DNA of 64,000 nucleotides from Lucifuga dentata (taxonomy: Eukaryota; Chordata; Actinopteri; Ophidiiformes; Bythitidae), in the NCBI GenBank assembly GCA_014773175.1, contig VXCM01006116.1, positions 41,683 through 105,682 on the forward strand. The letters run 5' to 3'. The notes under the pieces were generated by a model that ran no database searches, was not told the DNA's origin, and saw only the letters and a list, made by a program, of their open reading frames with translations. Numbering within the stretch: position 1 is the stretch's first letter; the number at the start of each line of letters is the position of its first letter. The translations under genes were made by a program, and so were the position numbers. Positions 57,986-64,000 of this stretch are shown here, one piece after another.

Positions 57986-60242
57986 CTCAGAGGATGAGTA
58001 TTGATGAAGAGGCTCAGCACCACTAGAATGTGTGTGAGATCAGATCAAAGCTCACCATTTAAATAAACTGACTGACCACTGAGTGTTTTTATCTATCAAA
58101 GTTATTGATCATAACTAACATGTCAGACAAATACAGTTTAAAACATCATCAGATTTCATACTGGTGAAATTTACCATCAGAAAATCTTTTTTTTTTTTTT
58201 AATTTTAGTGTGTCAGTGTGTTTTATGTAAATAAAGAATTATTCTAGTAATGCCTCTTTAAAGATAAATGATAAAAGATGCTGTAACATCTACACACTCA
58301 GCGGCTAAAAAAATACAGACACATGTTCATTGTACTACACAGACCACAGGACCGGGCCAAGATCAATGTCCAAGCCCCACTCCAAAACAAATACCTTTGC
58401 AATAGAAGATTCCAACAAAAGTTTAACATGGCTATTCAGCTTTAAAAGTGCAAGAAAAAGCACTCAGATCTAGTTGAAAATGGCTGATACCAGGCTGTAT
58501 ACTACTGGTTGCTAGGCAACCACAATAACATGAGTGTGTTTTCATTGGACCTCAGCAGGGTTTTAAAGGAAAAGTAAAGAAAATAATTAACTATAACACA
58601 GCAGAGAGAATCTTTGGTGAGAAGCATGGAGGTTACATATATTTTAAAATTAGAAATAATGACCTGGCTGGAATNCCCGACACTATTAGAGCATTTACTC
58701 ATATAGATACCGGTCCATGGGGATTATTTCTTTAAAATGGATTAACGGTGACAAAACCTAATCATGGGACATTTTTCAGGACCAAAACGCAAAGATCACA
58801 AATTTATTCCATATTTGAGCTCCTACCCGTTCTGAGCGTGGTCGTAGGCTTACGTGTTGAAGCTGCATCTTCCTCTCCAGCATCTTTTTTTTATTTTTTC
58901 AAATAACGGCCACGAAGTCCTCGGCATCTCTGCTCTCATTTCTCTTCTTCCTTTTTCTTTTCTTTTCTGAGCAACTGACTTTTGCTGATGCTCATTTTGC
59001 GAGTTTACAGGCAGCAGAGACAGAAACGTTTGACTTTGCCGTGCGCGGCGAACCAAACCATTTCCCTCCTATCAGGAACATTAAATTATTTTAGAAAAAT
59101 ACGGAAATGCAGTTTACAGCTTTTATTTGACGCCCATATGCTAAAGAAAGTTTTCACAAATGACCATATTTAGCAAAATATACTAGTAAATTATTTGACA
59201 GTAAGAGGGCTCTCTTGGCCCCCCTTGGTCCAGGGCCCAGGACATCTGACCTGGTTACCCCCTCTTTGGTTGGCAGCCCTGGTACTATAATCTAATACAA
59301 CAGACCTGTAATAAAGCTAAACTTTCTGTTATTAACGTGTAGCTGTTGACTCTGTGTCAGCTGGAGTTTGTGTCGTTTATGTTACAGCCTGTTCCTAATA
59401 TTTTGGCTCTTCCATCTAAGTGGAGAAAACATTAGAAACGTCCCTAAATATGATTTAGTTTGGTAAAACAAACAGACACAGAGCTGACTCAGCGCCTCTC
59501 TGACATGCCGCCCAGCATCTCGCCTGCCGTGACTCCGCCGCCACGCGTTTTGCTGGTCGTCGTTGTTCATCGCCAACCATGTGTGGAGCCACGAGAAAGA
59601 AAAATCTAACCTTCAGAGACTTTTCAACTACATAGACAATAAACAAAGTCTTTCATTTTGATCATTAAGATTTCCAAACATAAGGATATTGAAAAACGGA
59701 AATAAGTATTGTATTTTCAGTCTAAACATGAATATTAAAAAATCCAGATGAGAATCTGATACATTTATACTATGTGTGTGTGTGTGTCAGTTCTCCAAAG
59801 ATGTCTGCCAGACTTCCTAACTGTGAATGGGAGTGTGACCGTGGCGAACAGGACGAGGTTTAAAGACGCTCTGGATGTGGCGCGCAGCGTTGCGGAGCTC
59901 CAACACGCCGCCAGGTACGCCAGGTAAAGCCTCCTGCTTTACCTGCTGATTCTGCTGTCATGTGACTACAGCTTCCACTGTTATACTTTAGATTTACTCC
60001 TGGTACGTACAAGCAAAGTGGACTGTGAAAAAAATGACTTTATTGTTTGCTCTCTTGATCTTTCGTTCAAAATATTAAGCAAAATATAACCTTTAAGTTA
60101 AAGGAAAAATTGAAAGGAAAAATAAATTCTGATCATGAAATAAATATAGTTGGCCTGGTGGCGCTTGATCCTAGTTTTGGAGATTTTCTGATGTCTGTAA
60201 TTCTCCAGCTGTCATTCTTGGAGATTCTTTGTCCACTCGAAC

Positions 60243-60274
<32 letters not shown>

Positions 60275-60818
60275 CTGCGCTTTTATTTACCAATAGTGCT
60301 GATATTTATGGAGGAAACTATATAGTTATTATTCACGCTTATTTGATTACATTTTTGTTTCATAAAATATTTAGCTGCTCTCTCCGTCTTTCTCCTCCAT
60401 TCAGAGCTTTTCCATTTTCTTCTGAATATTTCCACTTTTGTTTGCATTTTATGTCTTATTTCCTGTTTCTGTTGGCAGAAACATAACAGGACTAGTGGAC
60501 ACAAAGGAGCTCAGCATGAAGATAGCCGAAGACTACGCCAAGTCATGGCCATGGATACTCCTGTAAGTATCTCACACACACACACACTAGTGTCAGCTTC
60601 ATAAGGGACCATACTGGTGATTTTACATGTTTGTGCCAATAAATGCTACCTGCATACACATTACGTTACCAATGGGTGATGTAGCTTTAAATAATATGAT
60701 ATCTCAAAGTATTTCAGTGATAACGACACATGCAAAACGATATGAACAGTCACACTGCACAATGTTTTATTGATTGGTGGATTGTACAATACAACATTCC
60801 AGATTGTACATGAGTAAA

Positions 60819-60879
<61 letters not shown>

Positions 60880-62672
60880 ATATATAGATAGATATATAGA
60901 TATCTATCTATATATATAGACCAAAAATGTGACTAAATCTCCAAAGTGTGTATCACTAGTGGTTTTCATATAGAATCAATGTTTCTAGTCATGTCAAACT
61001 AGTTTAGTTTCGTATGTATGTATGTATAAACTGATTCTATATGTCTGTTAGTATTTTGCATCTACAGGTTTAAAATAATTACCAAGAAGCTGTAAAAAAT
61101 GAAGACATTTTATTTAAATTGTCCAGAATCCTGACATGAGCTGTAGATGATTCCAAATTCATGTAGAGAAGCTGTATGTGGTTCCAGAAATTATTAGGAA
61201 ATTCTAGATTATTCCCTGATGCTCTAGAAACTGATGCTAATATTTACAAAGCAGAGATTAAATCTCACTGAGATATTGTTATTTATCATATAAAGACTTT
61301 GAAATATTAAATAAAACATCTTAAACTACATTTTGGTGTTTGTTTCATACAATTAAAAAAAGCTATTACTGAATAAAATAACAAGAAATACTTAAATGAC
61401 GTGATTCTAAACTTTTGAGCAGTAGTGTATGTACATATATATATAAAGGCAGACAATAGAGCATTTTCCTTCAGTAAAAGTACTAATAACTAAACACTGC
61501 AATATTCTGTAAGAGTTGCTCAAATGAACTTGAACTGTTCATCTTCAGTCATATATAAAACATAAATAGCATCAGCAAATCAAATGACCTGAAATTTTAA
61601 CCATATATGTAAACACAGAGAAATAAAAATACTCTTAACACTTCAGAATAAACTTACCTTTAATTTGTAGTGTAAATCTAAACAGTAACAAGATGGATGA
61701 CAATCAAAAGAGGTGTGAAATATGGCACAAATTAGGTTTAAAGCTGCTCTGGACTCCTCACTTCTCTGAGGGAAAAAGAGTTTCTTTAACCGATGCAACA
61801 CGGAGCTGCATGGAAGATGATGTATGCTTCCACCAGGAAATATAGTCCCAGGAGAAGATGACTTTTACAGAGAAATTAAAACGACCATGCCTTTACAATC
61901 CTGCGTCCATGTCAGGTCAGCATTGAATTTTAAGGTGTGTGCATCATCACCTGATTTTGAAAGATTAGGGGATTTGAAAAAAATAACAGGAAAAACTAAA
62001 ATACGGTTTTATGTTTTGGAAAGTGGTTGACAGAAACGTAACATGTATGCAGATAGTGCTTATTTGGCTCAAACATGCAAAAACCACCGGTATGGTCCTT
62101 TAATAAATTGATGAAGATAAGACTCTATGCTGGGAGCTGCACTGGAGTTGGTGGTGGAGAACGCTGGACAGACCTGTCCATCACGGACAATATCTCACAT
62201 CCACAGTCTGCTGCTCAAACATCCAGCGACAGGAAGTCTCTGTCAGGACAGATCCCATCCTGATCCTCTGCTACGTTTCTATCAGTACAACAGCAAGGTG
62301 AATCCTCGTCTCAGTCACGCAGGTCATATGATGTCCAGCAGGTAAACGTAAATCACTGGACCAGAAAAGCTTATTCCCTGGAGATGTTTTGCTGTTTATA
62401 ACATGTGCAGGAAACGGTAGCAGCATTTATTCCCATGTGAAACCTAATGCTGAGTCAGGAGGATTAGAATAATGGTGACATTTTCACAGCTGCATAGAGC
62501 TCTGATATAAATGTATATAACAGTAATTTAATGTCTGAACGTGGGTTCATGTGTCACAGAGGGCTGCTGATGTCCTCAGTGGTCAGTCTCACCTTCATTC
62601 TGCTGCTGAGGTTCATGGCGGGGCTGCTGCTGTGGATCACCATCTTCACTGTGATGCTGCTGCTGGCGTATG
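44574..62672 (+). CDS. slc44a5: Choline transporter-like protein, SLC44A5-like, 5' ten exons (partial)
   Basis: Member of the SLC44 (CTL) family of plasma-membrane choline/solute carriers with ten predicted TMs. Ten exons joined in phase give about 293 residues of about 700; the rest is off the right edge. Order: soluble N-tail (1-40, with FDPVFRG), RSCTDVFCC and TM1 (about 44-66), then [20 protein letters not shown] and FCGQ. The extracellular loop has many Cys ([40 protein letters not shown]) and N-glycosylation sequons at about 199, 206 and 229. Next come [17 protein letters not shown]2, [13 protein letters not shown] and the start of TM3. [33 protein letters not shown] and FLQRCLPDF favour SLC44A5 over SLC44A2 or A4. 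Every intron has GT/AG borders. Confidence 0.82.
44965..47095. repeat. 28-bp minisatellite, 2.1 kb, slc44a5 intron 1
   Basis: The unit is CACTACACACAACACATAAC ATACAACA. About 18 almost perfect copies lie at 46016-46520, with diverged units on both sides. The 45711-46013 block recurs exactly or nearly so 817 bp later (46528-46830), and the left end holds a similar about 325-bp repeat. The Cys/Val-rich minus-strand frames are artefacts. Confidence 0.93.
47209..47265 (+). repeat. (TC)n tract forming the exon-2 acceptor
   Basis: A pure TC repeat of over 50 bp ends in TCCAG at 47265, so the microsatellite is the polypyrimidine tract of this 3' splice site. Confidence 0.88.
47266..47314 (+). CDS. 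slc44a5: slc44a5 exon 2
   Basis: Codes for [15 protein letters not shown], matching the YDPxFKGP box that precedes TM1 in SLC44A2/4/5. Donor ACG|GTAACT, phase 2. Confidence 0.85.
47370..48300. other. slc44a5 intron 2, left part
   Basis: It contains a possible dispersed repeat at 47380-47560 (around GGATGCATTTGGATGAAATT), a poly(A) with an n join at 47729, and otherwise nothing recognised. Confidence 0.5.
48317..48903 (+). mobile_element. TTAAAGG MITE, best-preserved copy
   Basis: TTAAAGGACCATACCAGCC at the left and GGCTGGTATGGTCCTTTAA at the right. It is about 587 bp and used as the family reference. The outer roughly 85-90 bp (through TTACTGACAATCATTTCCCA) are inverted. The interior has CTACCTTCCAGACCTCC and GGGGAATATAGTCCCAAAAG. 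No open frame fits a transposase. Confidence 0.88.
49190..49263 (+). CDS. slc44a5: slc44a5 exon 3 (TM1)
   Basis: The acceptor is TCTCTGCAG. The frame reads [20 protein letters not shown] then LGMV, the conserved CTD motif and first membrane segment. Donor GTGG|GTGAGT, phase 1. Confidence 0.92.
49268..49299. repeat. (CA)n just inside intron 3
   Basis: A CA repeat starts 4-5 bases after the exon-3 donor. Confidence 0.85.
49355..49790 (+). mobile_element. TTAAAGG MITE, diverged copy
   Basis: TTAAAGGACCATACCAGTAG begins a diverged forward copy that keeps CCTACCTTCCAGAC and CTTGAAACGTGCTGAGATA. The right end fades out without the terminal repeat, so it is truncated and appears older than the copies at 48317 and 50591. 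Confidence 0.7.
50485..50590. other. (AG)n with false duplication at n (50535)
   Basis: AGGTCTGAACTGCAGAGAGA followed by (AG)n and AAACCCTTAAAG lies on both sides of the n, an unmerged overlap. Confidence 0.85.
50591..51168 (-). mobile_element. TTAAAGG MITE, reverse copy in intron 3
   Basis: TTAAAGGACCATACCACTC to GGGATGGTCCTTTAA, reverse orientation like 8717-9297, about 578 bp, well preserved. Confidence 0.85.
51365..51449 (+). CDS. slc44a5: slc44a5 exon 4
   Basis: The acceptor is CTCTGTCCAG. The frame reads [20 protein letters not shown] then CGQMETSNE. The GDxRKxxxPTDSxGxFCG block is diagnostic of SLC44A2/4/5. Donor AATGA|GTGAGT, phase 2. Confidence 0.93.
52207..52291 (+). CDS. slc44a5: slc44a5 exon 5
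   Basis: The acceptor is TCTCTGCAG. The frame reads [20 protein letters not shown] then NLQCPTVQ. The FYFNxxKC and LQCPT motifs are conserved. Donor CAG|GTAGGC, phase 0. Confidence 0.93.
52895..53080 (-). mobile_element. Diverged fragment of the 33307/58375 hAT-like element
   Basis: ATGACCATATTTGGCAAAAT, TTTGACAGAGGGCTCTCTTG and AAATGACAGCTTTTATGTGA match the end portion of the elements at 33307-34290 and 58375-59281 (reverse orientation, as at 58375). Confidence 0.6.
53154..53562. mobile_element. hAT MITE with perfect 8-bp target duplication
   Basis: GTCTACAT occurs directly before (53154-53161) and after (53555-53562) an element that starts CAGAGATCCCCAA and ends TTGGGGAACCCTG. Eight-bp duplications and CAGRG ends are hallmarks of hAT. 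The inside holds GGCCCATGGGCCAAAT, a poly(A) of about 35, and an n join (53488) with its flank doubled. Non-autonomous. Confidence 0.88.
53601..53656. repeat. (GT)n before slc44a5 exon 6
   Basis: A long GT repeat ending about 27 bp before the exon-6 acceptor. Confidence 0.92.
53684..53812 (+). CDS. slc44a5: slc44a5 exon 6
   Basis: The acceptor is TGTTCTTCCAG. The frame reads [18 protein letters not shown], then [17 protein letters not shown], the extracellular loop. Donor AAG|GTAGCA, phase 0. Confidence 0.93.
54045..54245 (+). repeat. Dispersed repeat with (ATGG)n tail
   Basis: AATTGGGAGCTCTAAATTGC, ACTGGCGATCTGTCCAGGGT, CCGCTGGGATAGGCTCCA and the tail GGATGGATGGATGGAAG are a well-known fish interspersed repeat 3' end with a short-repeat tail, so it is retroposon-derived. 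The family is not assigned. Confidence 0.65.
54785..55725. repeat. 15-bp minisatellite, about 0.9 kb, intron 6
   Basis: The unit is GTCCTCGTGCAGAGC, interspersed with TAGATATTGTCCTCGTGCAG spacers that give a higher-order period near 300 bp (compare 55275 and 55571). Long open frames on both strands (to 221 codons) follow from the 15-bp period. Confidence 0.92.
56128..56182. repeat. (GT)n-(ATGT)n compound microsatellite
   Basis: GT repeats passing into GTATGTATGTATG, 45-100 bp before slc44a5 exon 7. Confidence 0.9.
56228..56288 (+). CDS. slc44a5: slc44a5 exon 7
   Basis: The acceptor is GTTTCCTGTAG. The frame reads [20 protein letters not shown]. Donor CCAT|GTAAGG, phase 1. LRDxDCPxxxxPSxP is conserved in SLC44A2/5. 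Confidence 0.93.
56707..57595. mobile_element. MITE with CACTGTAAATCCCAAT termini
   Basis: CACTGTAAATCCCAAT (56707-56722) and its exact reverse complement ATTGGGATTTACAGTG (57580-57595) bound an about 890-bp AT-rich segment with no coding capacity. Related ends occur at 29795-30290 and near 57935 (GGATTTACAGTGTA). No clear target duplication is visible. Confidence 0.7.
57950..57982. repeat. (GT)n microsatellite
   Basis: About 16 GT units in slc44a5 intron 7. Confidence 0.9.
58375..59281 (-). mobile_element. hAT-like element, copy B (inverted relative to copy A)
   Basis: The right end TTGGCAGCCCTG mirrors copy A's CAGGGC start. GGGCTCTCTTGGCCCCCCTT, the AACGGCC/CATCTTCCTCTCCAGCATC portion and CTAATCATGGGACATTTTTC all match 33307-34290 in inverted form. 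The short basic frame resembling a ZMYM/hAT N-terminus is broken here too. An n join lies at 58675. Confidence 0.7.
59791..59923 (+). CDS. slc44a5: slc44a5 exon 8 with two in-frame donors
   Basis: The acceptor TGTGTGTGTCAG sits against a TG repeat. The frame reads [20 protein letters not shown], then [18 protein letters not shown]. Two donors, CCAG|GTACGC (end 59914) and CCAG|GTAAAG (end 59923), are 9 nt apart and leave the same phase. The longer form adds Tyr-Ala-Arg. The second fits the donor consensus better. Confidence 0.9.
60246..60275. repeat. (ATC)n microsatellite
   Basis: Ten or so ATC units in slc44a5 intron 8. Confidence 0.9.
60479..60562 (+). CDS. slc44a5: slc44a5 exon 9
   Basis: The acceptor is CTGTTGGCAG. 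The frame reads [20 protein letters not shown] then KSWPWIL, leading into TM2. The [14 protein letters not shown] block is a family signature. Donor CTCCT|GTAAGT, phase 2. Confidence 0.93.
60822..60921. repeat. (TATC)n with palindromic tail
   Basis: About 15 TATC units, then TATATATAGATAGATATATA, which is the inverted form of the same motif and could form a cruciform. Confidence 0.9.
61440..61590 (+). repeat. Dispersed repeat family, copy 3
   Basis: TTCAGTAAAAGTACTAATAA, GTTCATCTTCAGTCATATAT and AAAACATAAATAGCATC match 3815-4000. Confidence 0.45.
62110..62345 (+). other. Unassigned segment before exon 10
   Basis: A GC-richer stretch with open frames on the plus strand ([28 protein letters not shown]) that ends at CAGCAG|GTAAAC. 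It matches no SLC44 sequence that I know. It vaguely recalls the tail of fish non-LTR ORFs. It could be repeat-derived or an unused exon. Confidence 0.2.
62560..62672 (+). CDS. slc44a5: slc44a5 exon 10 (TM2 and start of TM3)
   Basis: The acceptor is GTGTCACAG. The first base completes Leu. The frame reads [20 protein letters not shown] then [18 protein letters not shown], matching the SLLFIxLLRFxAG and LAYG motifs. Donor TATG|GTACGT at 62673, phase 1. Later exons are outside the window. Confidence 0.92.
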
Positions 62673-63510
62673 GTACGTATGGTACCGTACGAATAGTACA
62701 TATGGTATGGTACGAATGGTACATATGATACAGTGTGTTTAGTAGTAACGTGTAATATATATGGTACATATATATATGGTAATGTATAGTACGTATGGTA
62801 TGGTACATATGGTACGTGTGTATAGTCATGTGCGGTACATATGGTACATATATATATGGTAATGTATAGTACGTATGGTATGTATGATACATATGGTGTG
62901 GTATGTATGGTATGGTATGTTTGGTATGTATGGTACATATGGTATGGTACTTATGGTATGTTACATGTGGTACATACAGTATGGTATGGTACACATGGTA
63001 TGGTATGCTTGGTATGTATGGTATGTATGGTACATATGGTATGTTATGTATGGTATGTTACATGTGGTACATATGGTATAGTACATATGGTACATATGGT
63101 ATGGCACATATGGTATGGTATGTTTGGTATGTTACATGTGGTACATATGGTATGGTAAGTATAGTACCATACCATATGTACGTTTGGTACGTATTGTATG
63201 CATGGTACACATGGTATGGTACATATGGTATGTTACACGTGGTACGTATGGTATACTACATATGGTATGGTACATATGGTAATATATGGTACATATAGTA
63301 CGTATGGTATGTATGGTACTTATGGTAATGTATTGGTGTGTATGTTACCGTACGTCTGGTACGTAAGGTATATGTGGTACTGTACTTGTGATACATATAG
63401 TAATGTATGGTAAGTATGGTATGTATGGTACTGTACATGTGGTATGTATGGTATGGTAATGTATGTGTGGTACATACTATACGTATGGTATATATGGTGT
63501 ATATGCTCAT
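62673..63510. repeat. Minisatellite of TATGGTACATATGG type starting at the exon-10 donor
   Basis: Starting from the donor GTACGTATGGTACCGTACGA, variants of TATGGTACATATGGTATGG fill 840 bp. Many units keep ATG|GTAyrT, and two carry a perfect GTAAGT (63155-63160, 63410-63415). Tyr/Val/Met/Trp-rich frames on both strands are artefacts. Confidence 0.9.
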
Positions 63511-63539
63511 AGAGAGCTGAAAGCTAAGTTAATTTCACT

Positions 63540-63712
63540 CCATCGTTCATCATGTGAAAACTCATCAACACATCACGCTGTAATATTGTCAATATTGTGA
63601 TGTGACAATTTTTTTTATCATATAAAAAAATGTACAGGTATTATCATGAACGGTATGATGACACAGCACTAATTCAGTTGTGTCTCTTTTTCATATATGA
63701 ACATAAAAAGTC

Positions 63713-63768
<56 letters not shown>

Positions 63769-63885
63769 NATATAAAAAAATGTACAGGTATTATCATGAA
63801 CGGTATGATGACACAGCACTAATTCAGTTGTGTCTCTTTTTCATATATGAACATAAAAAGTCCCTGTGTGTGTGTGTGTGTGTGA
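63540..63885. repeat. Dispersed repeat plus (GT)n, doubled at n (63769)
   Basis: The segment ATATAAAAAAATGTACAGGT to CCCTGTGTGTG occurs before and after the n, an unmerged overlap broken in the (GT)n at 63713-63768. The body matches 4480-4660. Confidence 0.8.
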
Positions 63886-64000
63886 CGGGTGGGATTTGGA
63901 CCCAAATGCAGCACACAGTATAATTCCGACAAGTAAGTTCTTTAATAGAGCTCTCAGTCAAACACAGAGGCAGGCAGAAAAACTGGCAGGACAAAGTGCC
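63886..64000. repeat. Likely edge of a fish interspersed repeat
   Basis: TGACGGGTGGGATTTGGACC and CAAATGCAGCACACAG, followed by CAGAGGCAGGCAGAAAAACT, resemble a common fish repeat opening. It is cut by the window end, so the class cannot be set. Confidence 0.35.

Larger units (their letters stand above)
60601..62103 (+). mobile_element. TTAAAGG MITE copy split by about 1 kb of other sequence
   Basis: The left end (AGGGACCATACTGGTGATTT, 60604-60690) and the right two-thirds (about 61740-62103, ending GGTATGGTCCTTTAA) belong to one diverged forward copy. Between them lie a TATC repeat, TATA palindromes and a dispersed repeat (61440-61590), so later insertion or expansion broke it. Confidence 0.6.

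Noticed and set aside
62554..63510. Tyr/His/Thr-rich and Trp/Met-rich frames
   Set aside because: Minisatellite translations beyond the exon-10 donor.

Overview
The window is eukaryotic, from a teleost fish draft assembly. The evidence is short exons separated by kilobase introns with GT/AG borders, two vertebrate protein families encoded in pieces, dense simple repeats, and a fish-type transposon mix (degenerate Tc1, hAT, long-TIR MITEs, L1-like LINEs and a Penelope remnant). The species cannot be named from the sequence. There are two N runs (18958-19091, 31220-31311). There are also about 20 single-n contig joins, many flanked by the same sequence on both sides, which marks unmerged contig overlap rather than biology.

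Gene 1 (6656-40099, + strand) is a complete-looking short-chain dehydrogenase/reductase of the SDR16C5 (RDHE2, epidermal retinol dehydrogenase 2) type. It has six coding exons with matching phases and a stop at 40097-40099. About 13 codons of exon 3 are missing at the contig join at 8534. Gene 2 (44574 to beyond 62672, + strand) is the 5' part of a choline-transporter-like protein, closest to SLC44A5. Ten exons cover about 293 residues: the N-terminal tail, TM1, the large Cys-rich extracellular loop, and TM2 with the start of TM3. The rest lies beyond the window. The genes lie head to tail, 4.5 kb apart. One acts in retinoid oxidation and the other in membrane solute transport, and nothing suggests a shared pathway.

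Layout: 1-960, 350-bp tandem repeat. 1070-1940, LINE C-terminal fragment. 2622-3650, promoter-like sequence with a doubtful minus-strand exon. 5140-5540, 18-bp minisatellite. 6630-40099, sdr16c5; its introns hold a Tc1 (10191-12062), 27-bp arrays (12.8-14.4 kb), an L1-like LINE (15.1-18.3 kb), a Tc1 with a nested insertion (23.8-25.8 kb), a Tc1 with a nested MITE and tRNA-like SINE (29.3-30.6 kb), a Penelope remnant (31.7-32.1 kb), an hAT-like element (33.3-34.3 kb), a deleted Tc1 (36.1-36.9 kb) and a 12-bp array (38.5-39.0 kb). 40.1-44.5 kb, intergenic. 44.57 kb onward, slc44a5 with a 2.1-kb 28-bp array in intron 1, MITEs in introns 2 and 3, an hAT element with an intact 8-bp duplication in intron 5, a 15-bp array in intron 6, and a minisatellite that begins at the exon-10 splice donor.

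There is no sign of a bacterial-type system, CRISPR array, rRNA or functional tRNA. The most interesting signals are a family of TTAAAGG-ended MITEs with roughly 85-90-bp inverted repeats (nine copies or fragments), in-frame tandem splice donors at slc44a5 exon 8, and a minisatellite whose unit resembles a splice donor. All motif and splice calls were made by eye, without alignment or RNA data.
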